A stretch of 64,000 nucleotides of DNA from Pictodentalium vernedei. Taxonomy: Eukaryota; Mollusca; Scaphopoda; Dentaliida; Dentaliidae. Under the pieces are notes generated by a model. That model was not told the DNA's origin. It saw only the letters and a program-made list of their open reading frames with translations, and searched no databases. Numbering within the stretch: the first letter of the stretch is position 1; each line of letters starts with the position of its first letter. Location of the stretch: the NCBI GenBank assembly GCA_031216915.1, contig CM062292.1, positions 70,436,956 through 70,500,955 of the forward strand, given 5' to 3'. Below, in pieces: positions 1 to 10,421 of this stretch. The position numbers and the translations under genes are program-made.

Positions 1-288
1 CGACAACTGCGTTGTGTCCTTGTGCAAGACACTTCACCTCCATTGCCTACGTGGGGGCACGGTGACGTTATGTACTAAGGCGTAATGCACGTCGAAGGTG
101 CACCTGCCTTCAACTAATGCTAACCTTGCTTGTGCGGAGTCAGTATGTTGGAGAGCCTGACAGTTGCTCACCGTTGCTCGGATGTTCTCTCAGGGTACTC
201 CGGCTTCGCCCAACTGTAAAACTGTCCCACACGAGATGACCCTGGCTGTCAAAAGTGTAGTTAAACCCCAATAGATAAATAAATATAG
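1..288 (+). repeat. tRNA-derived SINE, 3' part (head cut by window start)
   Basis: Same sequence family as the more complete copies at 63,236-63,565 (plus) and 5,641-5,995 (minus). Shared blocks are the GTGGGGGCACGGTGA region, the ACTAAGGCGT...GGTGCAC region, AACCAATGCTAACC-like sequence, GGGTACTCCGG, and a 3' end TAAACCCCAATA followed by an ATAAATAAATA tail. The promoter-bearing head lies before the window. No coding potential. Confidence 0.7.
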
Positions 289-491
289 CCTCTGCTATAA
301 CAAAGTATCAAATTGACGAAGCAGAAACTAGTTGTATCGTCCTGGTGTTACAGGCTCTATATGTTACACGGATCTAATCTTTGTTTAATTTCTGCCAGAA
401 TTACGTATATAGGTATGATAAATAAAATATACTTATCAATACTGATCTATTTTTTATGTAATTTTTCACATTCATATAGAATATATCCATA

Positions 492-606
492 GTAGCTTGG
501 TGTACCAAATGTTCATCACGAGTGGTGAAGTGGTGTTAACCGCGGGCCTTTGGCGCGGTTAACTCCACTTCACCACGAGTGGTGAACATTTGGTACACCA
601 AGCTAC
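492..606. repeat. 115 bp near-perfect palindrome
   Basis: The arms run from GTAGCTTGGTGTACC to GGTACACCAAGCTAC around a short GGCCTTTGG centre. Cruciform-forming, no coding potential. Probably a foldback-type non-autonomous element; no target duplication recognised. Confidence 0.8.
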
Positions 607-722
607 TTTTTGTATATTTTATTGATACTATGATCGTCAGATTATTAAGAGTCGCTGTTATTTTTATTGGTGATGTTGTTGGTGTTGGAGGAGGGTCTGG
701 GGACTGGCTCTGTTCATATTAC

Positions 723-1008
723 AGTAGTATGTCTCGCACGTTTGAGGTCTAGGTTGGATGACCCCGGTGGATGACCCCGGAAGTGACGTCATGCCATGTG
801 ACCTAGTGGCGCCATGTTGTGTTGTCATGGTAACCCGCGTGAGCGGCCATGTTGTGACGTCATTTCGATAGTGATACGTGGTGTTAGTGCGCATGCGCAG
901 CGCGTGTTGTTAGGGTAATACGTGTTTCCGTCGTCCATTTTGTATACTGGAGGCTGCCATCTTGGTTTCTATGGTAGCACGTGATTGCTATGTGACTCAA
1001 TTTTTCTG
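723..1008 (+). mobile_element. Truncated solo terminal repeat of a Polinton
   Basis: Begins AGTAGTATGTCTCG and matches the outer ~290 bp of the 649 bp terminal repeat of the Polinton at 8,580-24,490, in the orientation of its left end. It includes TGACGTCA sites (785-792 and 855-862), GCGCATGCGC and a GCCATCTTGG-like site. Past ~1,008 the match stops and no Polinton gene follows, so this is a remnant of a related insertion. Confidence 0.8.
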
Positions 1009-1213
1009 CTTATAACCTAGTCATTGCGGCTGATGATGATCGATGTCTGCCTTCTGAACCCCACGTCAGTGTTATGGTTGCGAATGTCAGTACGTAGCCA
1101 GTCTTTGATTTTATTCTGAGGTAGCCCAATATGTCTGTAGTCTTCGAGTCTTCCCTCTAGATGGTGCTGAAAATATACTATACCCTTGCGATAACTCATC
1201 TTCCGTGACAGAC

Positions 1214-1366
1214 CATAAACGACATATGCATCGTTTCAGCCCGGAGGTCGATTAGCTAAAACAATGCATGTGTCTTGCTTTCCCATAGAATTTGAGTTTC
1301 TGTCTGGGTGAAAACTACACGCTGATGTTGTTTTAGTGATAACCCACTCACCACACACTTGATACA
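1214..1366 (-). repeat. Diverged relic of the 261 bp TA-flanked MITE
   Basis: Resembles the right half of the MITE at 2,064-2,324: CCCGGAGGTC near the centre, AAACAATGCATGTGT, CTGGGTGAAAACT and TTTAGTGATAACCCACTC occur in the same order but with many substitutions. Only one half is recognisable. Confidence 0.5.
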
Positions 1367-2063
1367 GGTTACAAATCTGTGTAGAATACAGCGTCGAACA
1401 ATATTACTTGCAGGATATTACTAACAAAACACTTCTGTTATATTATTGTCATTTATAGTACCCGCTTCGCATAAGGAGTCTTCCATATACATATACTCTT
1501 AAAAAATTCTGCCTGGTTCACAAGAATCGGTTGTGATTCTCGAAAACTCCTGCAGCGAGCATCAATTTTTAGTCCTTAGATACTTTAGAATCATGGCGAA
1601 CAATTCTGTCATTTGCAAGAGATTTGCAAGAAAGTTAGCTCCCCTTAATTTCGTAAAACTCTTCACAAATTTAATACTGCGGATGTGGGTGTTGTATCAT
1701 CGGTGTGTGTATCACTTCACAAGCTTCAAGTATTTTCTGCAGAATTGTATAAGAATACAGAAGCTGGCTTTTTACAGGTTTTTTTCCATTCAGTAGTAAC
1801 GTTTGACTATTAATCTCCATAGAAACCCATTTAAAAATAAGGAAACTACGTGTTCACCATATTTGGATGTTCTGAAACGTTTTTCTGTCGTTATATCAAC
1901 AGTGTGCGCATCGTGGCATATAATACAGACATTGTCCATTCCAATAATATAAAAGTCTAGGGGGTGCAATTTGCTAAATGTTGTTCCTTGGAGGAATAAA
2001 TAACTTGCAAATTACTGTAAAAACCCATTCGCTAAACATAGGTCCAAAGTGGACGCTAAGAGT
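1367..2063. other. No gene seen
   Basis: AT-rich sequence. Short open frames have no recognisable family or coding bias and I regard them as chance. Confidence 0.6.
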
Positions 2064-2324
2064 TACAGTACGTGGAGAGTGTATTATCACTAAATCACCC
2101 GCAGAGTGGAGATTCCACCCAAGCAATAATTGCAAATTTGTTGCAAAGCTTAACCAGCACAAGCAAAGTTTCAGCCAATGGACCTCCGGGTAAAACCCGG
2201 AGGTCCATTGGCTGAAACATTGCTTGTGTTTTTTGTCGATATGTACAAAATTTGAAAGTTATAGCTTGGGTGATAACTCCACTCCGCGGGTGATTTAGTT
2301 ACAATCCACTCTCCACGTACTGTA
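2064..2324. mobile_element. 261 bp foldback MITE, Tc1/mariner type (copy 1)
   Basis: Inverted termini TACAGTACGTGGAGAGT / ACTCTCCACGTACTGTA with an almost perfect central hairpin (TCAGCCAATGGACCTCCGGG and its complement). A copy of the same 261 bp length is at 63,572-63,832. TA at each end fits a TA duplication with element ends CAGTACGTGG, as in Tc1/mariner-derived MITEs. No coding capacity. Confidence 0.85.
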
Positions 2325-3396
2325 GGTGTGATATTGATAGGTATTCTTAAATCAAGGATTATCTGTTCGCTAGTTGCTTCTAATTAGCCTGCCATAAACA
2401 GCCAAATTTTATTTTGTTACTTTTTATAAACGACAATAACAGACAGCCCAAAAGTGAACTTTATTTTCTTCAGATGTCCTAAGTGTTTTCTTAACAATTA
2501 CTCGCTTCTTAATTGGATCTTCATCCCACGTCTAATAATTTCAAGGGCGATAACTTTATTGAAAGTCGATTGTCAGGACTGTATTAGTCAGAGAGTACTG
2601 TTATAACCATGTGAATACAAGCATTACATACTCCATAGCTAAAATCAGACCGCATATTTTTTTATATATTTTCTAAAGTTTAACCCTTAGGCGCCTAGTT
2701 CCAAATTTGGTAAATTTCATGGCTTACATGTACATATAGATCACATGTTCCAACACCCATGTCCATGTGCTTGGTGGTCCTTGGTGGTCCAGCTGATGGA
2801 AGACATTGTACCTTGGTAGTGGTTTCTAGTGAAATCTTGGCTGCCTTTATAGGCAGCCAAAACTTCACTAGACACTACAGGTGGCGCTTAACTAACCGGA
2901 GCGAAACAAGTATTATTCGCCAGGTCTTTAAGGGCACTTACAGAATATTTGTCAAGAATCAAATGAACATTTTGCTAGAATCACAGTTGACTGTCGTTGG
3001 GTTCCTTGTGACAATCAATTTGTAGCCCTGATACATCCCTTCGAGAGCCTTTCGAAGAAAAATACCTCTGAGAGTGACACCACCAGTAAGGTAGAAAATG
3101 AAAAATTTCCCATTACTTACGTTACGACATATTTCCATTGGAACCGTTTGTGCGATAAAATTAAGGTGAAATTGTGGAAATTACGAATTAAGAGACCACA
3201 TGAAGTGACCACATCTGAATTCTGAAATTTTCGCAGGATTATTTCAAATTTATATCGAAATTTAGTCACCTCTAGTCCCTTTAGTATCTCGCTCGATCCC
3301 GCCTTTCCCCAGCCCTGATTGTTGTTTGCGTGTTAATGTATTTCAGGAATATGTAAATGGTACATACGTATTATCGCTACAGTGAAGTGACCTGGG
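2325..3396. other. No gene seen
   Basis: Non-coding, AT-rich. One local inverted repeat (GAAATCTTGGCTGCC and complement, near 2,830-2,870). No recognisable open frame or RNA gene. Confidence 0.55.
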
Positions 3397-3508
3397 TCGT
3401 CGTATCACATCGAGTTGAGGAGGTTAGATCGCCGGATCAAACGAGCTGCCTGTGGCAGCTCGTTTGATTCAGCGATCTGACCTCCACGAGGCGTGATGCG
3501 ACAGCTCA
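3397..3508. repeat. Palindrome (~110 bp)
   Basis: Core arms of about 35 bp (from GAGGTTAGATCGCC into AACGAGCTGCC) are near-perfect. A weaker outer extension pairs TCGTATCACATCGAG with CTCGTGGAGG-flanking sequence. No coding potential. Confidence 0.7.
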
Positions 3509-3626
3509 ACATCGCGTGCCAACGCTAGCATTAACAATTCCCCTAACTATTTTTGGTTAATTGGATTGAAGTAAAAAGAACTATTTTTATTTACACTTAT
3601 TTTTGTAACAGGTGCACACTTCCGGA

Positions 3627-3632
3627 GAATAC

Positions 3633-3663
<31 letters not shown>

Positions 3664-3669
3664 ACACAC
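3627..3669. repeat. Poly-C / (CA)n microsatellite
   Basis: A run of C followed immediately by CA dinucleotide repeats. The glycine-rich open frame read on the other strand is an artefact of this tract. Confidence 0.95.
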
Positions 3670-4683
3670 GATGCGCATGAATACGTAACAAAGTGAACAG
3701 TCAACTTTCCTTTTGAATCCGTGTTTGAATTCTTGATTTTCAGTCAGCATCGCTGTCTACGACACAAATTCTGCGCCTCTTCTGTGGATAAGGACGTCCA
3801 TAGTAATTGTTTATCGAAATTTGGCAATTGTTCAATGAAGCATTTTCAAACATACGACGGACTGAATGTTTATCCTCTTTGTTCACCTGAGTTAACTGAA
3901 TTTCGCGAAGTGGAGAATTGTTGTTCACAACTGCCGTAAATAGTCCGTCATATTACTGTAGTACGGAATCGGATTCCATACTGTGGATTTTTCCGGGGAC
4001 CAGGAAAAGATCGTCAAACAGTAGTGATATTTAGCGGCTAAGTTACATAGTCATATAATAAAAGAAATTTGTATGTGACTTATTCCTTTTATCACTGCCA
4101 TTTTAACGTCATGTTGTTTGAACGAGATACAGATAATGTTGTGGTGTACAGTCCTTTATTGTCGAGCTTTGTTTTTGAAAAACAAAATTACTAACTAGTC
4201 CACTTATCGTTCAGTGTGACTAATCTTTACCGTCTGGAGCAACATAGCTGACTTCAATTATAGATATACAATAATTACGAAATATTATCATCAAAGCATG
4301 TTTTTCATATCTAAATGCTGTCTTGAAATTGAATCCATCCAGGAAAGCGAGTAACATGTTGACATTCAGGATCGACGACTCCCTGTCTTGTTGGAAATCC
4401 AATTTTGTAGTATACTGTGGCGACATTGATCTTCTGAAATCAGCTTTACTCGACTGGTATTTCCAATTCTAAATGTTTTTTTTTCAGAAACGCTATACGC
4501 TTTTTGAAAGATTTCTTTTCAACAATAAAACGGAATGAAATAAAAAGGTTGAAAGGAAATGATTGTAACTAGCGATCATATTAATTGTTATCATTAACAA
4601 CACATAGTTTTTTGAGTCGTCAAAGTTAAATAATTAACAACAGCTATACTTGATTGAGGTATGAGCGACTCCATGAGACATAT
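3670..4683. other. No gene seen
   Basis: Non-coding, AT-rich sequence with no recognisable family, RNA gene or repeat pair elsewhere in the window. Confidence 0.5.
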
Positions 4684-4838
4684 ACAGAACCACACATACA
4701 TTTGAATGGGTTACGGATTATTGCACGAGATTGCTTTGGCCCAGAATATCATGAGGGCCTTCGGCTCTCATGATATCCTGGGCCAAAGCAATCAAGTGCA
4801 ATAATCCTTAACCCATTCAAACATATGTGCGGTTCTGT
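4684..4838. repeat. 155 bp palindrome
   Basis: Arms from ACAGAACCACACATA to TATGTGCGGTTCTGT, with long near-perfect inner arms (GATTGCTTTGGCCCAG and complement). Centre CCTTCGG. Foldback-type element. Confidence 0.8.
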
Positions 4839-5640
4839 ATTTATCACACACCTCCCATGTAACAACCACTCTACACGAAAATCGATCTAAAAGAAATTTT
4901 CAACTGGATAATTGCCGAGTTTTCTTCGTTGGCAACAAGATATCACTGTTAGTTGGCGCGGTACCAACCCTACTTTGCTTTTTAAGTTTTACGGAATTCA
5001 ATTGGTTCAAACTTTTAACTGTTCTATTCAATGTTTTCTAATGATTTGATATTTTTGTTGTTCATTCAAGATGTTTTTAGGATAAATAAAAGTTGTAATC
5101 ATTATCATAGCGTCATGATTAATATTTTAATGAAAGGGTCATTTCAGTCAATCTGTAGAATAAATGAGCTGATATTTCTGGAGATCTATAGAATGACTGT
5201 TTTTTTTAGGAAATCAGGAGATTGCCTGAGTGAATTTGTGAATCTACAGATTGACTAAAAATTTCGGTCATTCTACAGATTTTCTGATTTTAGACAGTGA
5301 TTGTAACATATATACATATATATATGCGTGCATCCCGACGAATCCTCCTGAATATGTTTTCTTATTGATTGATGGTCTGACAGAACAGTGCTTGATAGTC
5401 CTTGTGGGATGACAGGTAGACAGCCAACCTGTCTATGTCATCTCCCACCGTATACATGCTTATTTAGGTCTTGTTGTATTTCTATGATAAATTTGTATTT
5501 GTCTTTTATCATGAAAAGATGCCTTTATTGTATCTTGATATGCAATTTATTATGTGTGTGTACCGTAAATAAACTATTCATTCATTCAATAATATTTATT
5601 TCATTCAATTGAAATCGAGCTCAGCAAAGCGACGGGGTAA
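4839..5640. other. No gene; small hairpins
   Basis: AT-rich. Contains a TCAATCTGTAG...CTACAGATTGA inverted repeat (5,153-5,257) and a GGGATGACAGGTAGACA hairpin (5,405-5,447). The stretch ends in TTCATTCATTCA, a simple tail such as some LINE 3' ends carry, but no reverse transcriptase remains were recognised beside it. Confidence 0.5.
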
Positions 5641-5995
5641 TTTATTTAGTTATTGGGGTTTAACGACACTTTTGACACCCAATGTTACCCCGTGTCTGAC
5701 AGTGGCACGGGTGAAGGAAGCCGGATTACCCGGAGAGAACCAACGAGCAACGGTGAGCAACAGTCTGACTCCCCCAAGTACTAACTCCGCATAAGCAGGG
5801 TTAGCATTGGTTGAAGACAAGTGCACCATCGACATATGCCTTAGAACACAGTGCAACCGTACCCCCACATGGCAATCTGGACTAAGCGCCTTGCCCAAGG
5901 ACACAACGCAGTTATTCCTGGCGGGGGTCGAACCGAGGGCCTTTCGGTTTGAAGACAATGCCATAGCAAGTAAGCGACCTCGATCCCAACATGTT
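5641..5995 (-). repeat. tRNA-derived SINE, near full length
   Basis: Reverse complement of the family at 63,236-63,565. On the minus strand the head has a B-box-like GGTTCGACCCCCGCC preceded by AACCGAAAGG, then the shared body, and ends TAAACCCCAATAACTAAAT. Pol III promoter structure is inferred from the tRNA-like head. Confidence 0.75.
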
Positions 5996-6194
5996 AATAT
6001 CTATATAACGCGTAATGATTCCATAATTTTAATCATCTCATCTTTGGTAATTTAATTGCGGGTCACACAGAAATGAGGGATTGCATCAGTGCATTAAAGA
6101 CCACTTAACTGTTTCTCTTTTTCAAACGAATAAACCAAAAACTTTTAAATAATTTGCAAACACTGAACCATAGTTTCAATACAAATTTCATCTG

Positions 6195-6421
6195 TTAACC
6201 TTTTGAACCCAGCTTTTTCGGTCCAGAAAATTATTCTTCACAATGTGGTGTGGCTGCTGAGTGAATGTGTGCGGTGAACCAATCAATATCTCCAACTGGC
6301 AGCCCGATGGCTGCACTCTAAAAAGATTAATTGCTCTATACCCGTAAATAATGAATATGGACTTTTCCTACTCCTGCTATTGAACTGACGTGGAATATAC
6401 CACCAGAGTTCAAAGTGTTAA
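6195..6421. mobile_element. TTAA-ended foldback MITE, family C (copy 1)
   Basis: Starts TTAACCTTTTGAACCC and ends GTTCAAAGTGTTAA. Shares with 24,623-24,862 the segments AACCAATCAATAT, GCAGCCC.GAGGCTGCA-like centre, TTAATTG and AAATAATGA.TATGG. The central hairpin has decayed in this copy. TTAA at both ends suggests piggyBac-type targeting (inference). Confidence 0.7.
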
Positions 6422-6547
6422 ATGCATATGCACTAAATTCCTATTCACTGAATAAACAGTTTTGTAATCAACCGAATAAATACTCAAACATCCACTGAAT
6501 TTCCCTCATGTACAGACATTTTGGCCCAATACATCCAATATAGGTAT

Positions 6548-6797
6548 TTAACTGGTACAGTGCTAAGTTATTTTTGATCATCAAAATTTGTTCATGTGTC
6601 TTAACCTTGTTACAATTTATGGGAGAGTGCCAAGAGGCACTCTCCCATAAATTGTAACAAGGCAAACCCATATAGACTAAGTAATTTCACTTCTAATATA
6701 ATATGCAGCACACCCACAGAATAAGACACCTTTAGGCTGGGGTACCTGCTCTTCATAATAAAGCCCTGATAGTGGCTTCTAGCACTCTATCAGTTAA
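6548..6797. mobile_element. TTAA-ended foldback MITE, family D (copy 1)
   Basis: TTAACTGGTACAGTGCTA at one end and TAGCACTCTATCAGTTAA at the other. The central palindrome is GGGAGAGTGCC...GGCACTCTCCC within a longer TTGTTACAATTTAT arm. An inverted copy lies at 26,391-26,639, sharing AGAAGCCACTATCAGGGCTT and the hairpin. Confidence 0.75.
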
Positions 6798-7316
6798 TCA
6801 AGTAGATATTGTTTGACAAAAGTCTGTGGGGTCAGTCAAACAAGATATAATAGAATAAAAGCTCAGTTTAAAACTAGAAGATAGGAAAATGGCCCGGGGC
6901 GGCGGAGCCAGGGGCACAGGGGGCACGTGCCCCCACCCACTTTTTTTCACCAATTACCATTTATAGGTACCCGAACGACATTTTCCTACATAACATACAC
7001 AACCCCTATGGTTACTATACATCACATATACATATACTACTCAAAGTTTGATAAGCACCAAATATTTGACACATCATTGTGAAATTTGCTTGTGGCATAT
7101 TTGCGATATGTTTGGTGGATATGATTGAGGAATGTATTGAGATGGTCCCCAGTGTTTACATTAGCTCTCTTGACAGGCAGACTTTTCGTGACAGTCATGG
7201 AAAGCATGTACCCTTTGATTTTCATAATGTTTTCGTGTACTGTCTACATGTACATGACATATGTAGGGTATTCAATCTTCTTTTCAACACAAACCCTTGT
7301 GATTTAATGACTGAAT

Positions 7317-8322
7317 ATGGCAAATGTAAATGTAAGAAGACATTTGTCTGAAGCAGAAATGTGGCGAGCTGTAGGGATTGTGGAGCAAGGGGCTACACAT
7401 CGACGGGTTGGTGAAGCCCTTGGTGTGCACCATACGGTGATCACCAGAGCCTGGGCAAGATTTCAGCCGTTTGGTACACCAGTAAGACGGTATAGTGGTG
7501 GAAGAGACAGGGCAATATCTGCAGATGAAGACCGGTTTTTGATCATTCAGGCCCGTCGGAACCGCTTTGCCACAGCAACCCAGCTTCGCAGTGACCTCCA
7601 GAATGCATCCGGGGTAAATGTTTCGACGCAGACTATCCGGGCAAGGTTGCACGAAGGTGGTCTCCGATCGAGAAGACCATATATTCGCATTCCGCTGTCC
7701 CAGAACCACCGCCAGGCACGATATAAATGGGCCATGGACCACGTTGGATGGACCAGAGAAGATTGGCGACCTGGCCTTTTTATAGATGAGTCAAGGTACT
7801 GCCTAGACCACACAGATAGGCGTTCTAGGGTATGGAGAAGACCAGCAGAGCGATTCCATGCAGCCAACACTGCTGAGCATGACCGCTTTTGTGGAGGGTC
7901 GATCATGGTCTGGGGCAGCATCAGCATGGATGGACGTACAGAGCTGTGTCCTTGAACGTGGTACATTGACTGCACAGCGGTATATTGATGAGATCTTGGA
8001 TGTCCATGTCGGATTGTATGCAAGTGTAGTGGGTGATAGATTCATTCTGATGGACGGTATTGCCCGTCCTCATGTTGCACATGCTGTCGGGGAGTACCGA
8101 CAGAGGTAAGGAATTGAGCGTATGGTCTGGCCAGCAAGCTCCACTGACCTCAATCCAATCGAACAGATCTGGAATGAGATGCAGCTTGAAATTTCAGCCA
8201 TCCAGTCCAGCCAAGAAGTGTCCAGGAGCGTGGTGCCATGCTGGTCCAAGAATGGAACAACATCCTACAAAGGACCACCAGGAACCTGATTGGGAGCACG
8301 AGAAGGCGTTGTCAAGCTGTAA
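7317..8322 (+). pseudogene. Tc1-like DDE transposase (broken)
   Basis: Cut-and-paste transposase, decayed. From ATG at 7,317 the first frame holds 212 residues: an N-terminal helix-turn-helix (around GEALGVHHTVITRAW), then RARLHEGGLRSRRP, and the first catalytic aspartate in FIDESRY near residue 155. A frameshift near 7,940-7,950 moves the reading to another frame (VLERGTLTAQRYIDEI), a TAA follows near 8,108, and the C-terminal block DLNPIEQIWNEM is still recognisable near 8,150. The second acidic motif reads MDGIARPH, where this family usually has an aspartate-asparagine pair, so it is also altered. Inactive. Confidence 0.9.
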
Positions 8323-8573
8323 TTAACAGTAATGGGTCTCATACTCGATATTGAACCCATACCAGTTCGCTCCGTCAACATTTCGCAAATTGAAAAATTT
8401 CCTCTTTTACCAATAATATCCATTTTCCATGGTTATCGTATTCAAAAGCTAAAAAATAATGTCAAACACAAATAAAATTTTAATTTCTGTACTTAAATAC
8501 TTAAAGATATAATTAAATTAAAAAGATATACACTTTTCATTAAAATATTTCAACTACAACGTAAAGCAGGTAG

Positions 8574-8579
8574 TTGGAT
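8574..8579. other. 6-bp target-site duplication, left (TTGGAT)
   Basis: TTGGAT stands directly before the first base of the Polinton terminal repeat and recurs at 24,491-24,496 directly after the other end. Six-base duplications are characteristic of Polintons/Mavericks. Confidence 0.95.
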
Positions 8580-9228
8580 AGTAGTATGTCTCGGGCTTTT
8601 CACCTCACATTTGGATGATCTCATGGATGATCTCATGTGACGTCATAGTCACGTGACGTAGTGGTGCCATGTCGTGTTGTCATGGTAACCCGCGTGAGCG
8701 GCCATCTTGTGACGTCATCTCCATAGTGATACGTGGTGTTAGTGCGCATGCACAGCGCGTGTTGTTAGGGTGATACGTGTTTCCGTCGTCCATTTTGTAT
8801 ACTGGAGGCCGCCATCTTGGTTTCTATGGTCGCACGTGATTGCTATGTTACCCAATTGTTCTGCAATAAGACGGGGTATGTTTTGAGGGTATGTTCCTTT
8901 GTAGAAGAGTAAATCTAATTACCACAAACAACCCGACAATCCATCCAAATCACCAAAATCCACCCGAAATCACCGAAATTGACTTTATTTCCCCATTTTA
9001 TCGGTTTAGCACGTAGTGCTATAGTACCGAGAGAGTATCGGGGGTGCATTCGATTGAAGTGGAGTAATTTTCTGGTTCGGATTTTCCCTATTAAGAGTAG
9101 CACGTAATACCGAGGGGGTGTGTTCGTTTGAAGTGGAGTAATGTTCCCATTTTTTTTGGATCCCATGACGTTTTATTTCCTTATTAAGAGTAGCACTACG
9201 TGCTATAGGACAAATTTACCCAGAATCC
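8580..9228 (+). repeat. Polinton 1 left terminal inverted repeat
   Basis: About 649 bp, matching 23,843-24,490 in inverted orientation with scattered differences (a short block near 9,020-9,040 differs, and one GCGC is GCAC here). It holds a cluster of metazoan promoter-type sites: TGACGTCA at 8,638 and 8,710, CACGTG at 8,650, GTGCGCATGCAC-type at 8,743, and GCCGCCATCTTGG at 8,808-8,820. Confidence 0.95.
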
Positions 9229-9449
9229 ATTATTAAAATTACAAGTAGGACCCATATGTGTACATGAAGGCCATGAAGCTAAGTTCCACCATATACTCAT
9301 ATGAGGATCTACCCAACAGATGTGTCGTACGAGGTCTAATTTACTATCCCTCATTTTGATTTTTCTTTGTACTTCGATGGAAAGTTAAAAAATAACAACA
9401 CTAAATATAAATTTAAATTTCTTTTATTCAACAACAAAAATACATCTTT

Positions 9450-10112
9450 TTATGGTATGTAGATTGTCAGATATTCATAAACAGTCTTTCTGCAGATTGG
9501 ACATCTTCTCAGTGGTTTACAGCAGTCTTTGCACAGGCACAAATGGTTACATGGTCGCGGAGCGATATTGGCTTCAGCTAATAAACACACACTACATTTT
9601 GTCCTCCGTGAATCTTCTTCTTCTTGAAATGATGTGTCCATTTCTTCTTCTTCTCTGATGGCCATTTCTTCTTCTTTTTCAACGTCCATGAATTCAGGTG
9701 GTAAATTATGAATGTAATAACAGTCTGGAGAATATTTTCTGTGTTCTTCTATAACATCATCTTCTGTTTCCCAGAAACGAACAATAATACCACAATGAAA
9801 ACATTGAGTTCTGTCTCCTGTCCCCAAATAAAAGAATCCAGCTTTTGTCAGTTCATTCGGGGTTTTCACACTTTCACTTTGTAACATGAATTGAAATGTC
9901 TTGAGACGATTTTCCTCCAATGCATACTTGATGTGTTTTGGTGGTCTTTGCTCTGGTGTCTTTCTTATTTTATCTTCTCCACGTAATAACTGCTCCAGTA
10001 CCGGTGGCGGAACATCACGAAAATACGTTTCGAATGAAACGCGCATTCTCTCTACAAAGTCTCTTGGATTTCTTGTTTCTTGGTTTCTTGATTGATAATC
10101 ATTCAGTGCCAT
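9450..10112 (-). CDS. BIR-RING inhibitor-of-apoptosis-like protein
   Basis: 220 residues from ATG at 10,112; an upstream TTG only lengthens the frame. One BIR domain (about residues 65-140) has the exact zinc pattern C-x2-C-x16-H-x6-C (C104, C107, H124, C131) after AGFFYLG. An acidic linker rich in Glu follows, then a C-terminal RING (C173, C176, C188, H190, C194, C197, C204, C207; CPICR). IAP proteins with this layout bind caspases or their activators and act as E3 ubiquitin ligases in the cytosol (family knowledge). The frame is intact. It is the leftmost Polinton gene, next to the terminal repeat, where captured accessory genes are often found. Anti-apoptotic function is inferred, not shown. 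Confidence 0.9.
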   Translation of the reverse strand: MALNDYQSRNQETRNPRDFVERMRVSFETYFRDVPPPVLEQLLRGEDKIRKTPEQRPPKHIKYALEENRLKTFQFMLQSESVKTPNELTKAGFFYLGTGDRTQCFHCGIIVRFWETEDDVIEEHRKYSPDCYYIHNLPPEFMDVEKEEEMAIREEEEMDTSFQEEEDSRRTKCSVCLLAEANIAPRPCNHLCLCKDCCKPLRRCPICRKTVYEYLTIYIP

Positions 10113-10146
10113 CCTGATCAAACATGGAATAGTGAACTTTTTATCT

Positions 10147-10338
10147 TCATTCTTCTTTGGTTTTCTTTCTCTTTTTTGGTTTGGGTTCTCCTATTTCAAG
10201 ACTTCTCTTCTTTGCAATATCCACTGCTTTGGTCACTTGTTCCCAATCTCTGGTGGTAAACTGGAACCCAACGTCGTTCTTGAATAGTTGAATCTGTAAA
10301 TCGTTGTTAAGTTTGAAGACGGTCACATTAGTAGACAT
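10147..10338 (-). CDS. Small basic protein, possibly DNA-binding
   Basis: 63 residues from ATG at 10,338. A TATA-like ACTATAAAAACTGG lies ~50-65 bp upstream (10,388-10,401), so the longer frame reading back to 10,410 is probably promoter rather than protein. The N-terminal half has two predicted strands followed by FQFTTRDWEQVTKA, loosely resembling the PC4/p15 single-strand-binding fold. The C-terminus is a Lys/Arg tail (KPKKRKKTKEE) that could be a nuclear localisation signal. The PC4 likeness is weak; otherwise hypothetical. Lies between the protease and IAP-like genes. Confidence 0.55.
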   Translation of the reverse strand: MSTNVTVFKLNNDLQIQLFKNDVGFQFTTRDWEQVTKAVDIAKKRSLEIGEPKPKKRKKTKEE

Positions 10339-10421
10339 CCTTCTTCTTTGGCTGTCGGAACGCAAATGAGCTGAACACCAAGTGCACCAGTTTTTATAGT
10401 TTTCCTTCAATGCAGCGACAT

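Noticed and set aside
3547..3750. Glycine-rich small protein
   Set aside because: Generated by the poly-C/CA microsatellite on the opposite strand.
7284..8045. Long antisense frames over the Tc1 transposase
   Set aside because: They mirror the coding strand of a recognisable transposase and have no domain of their own.
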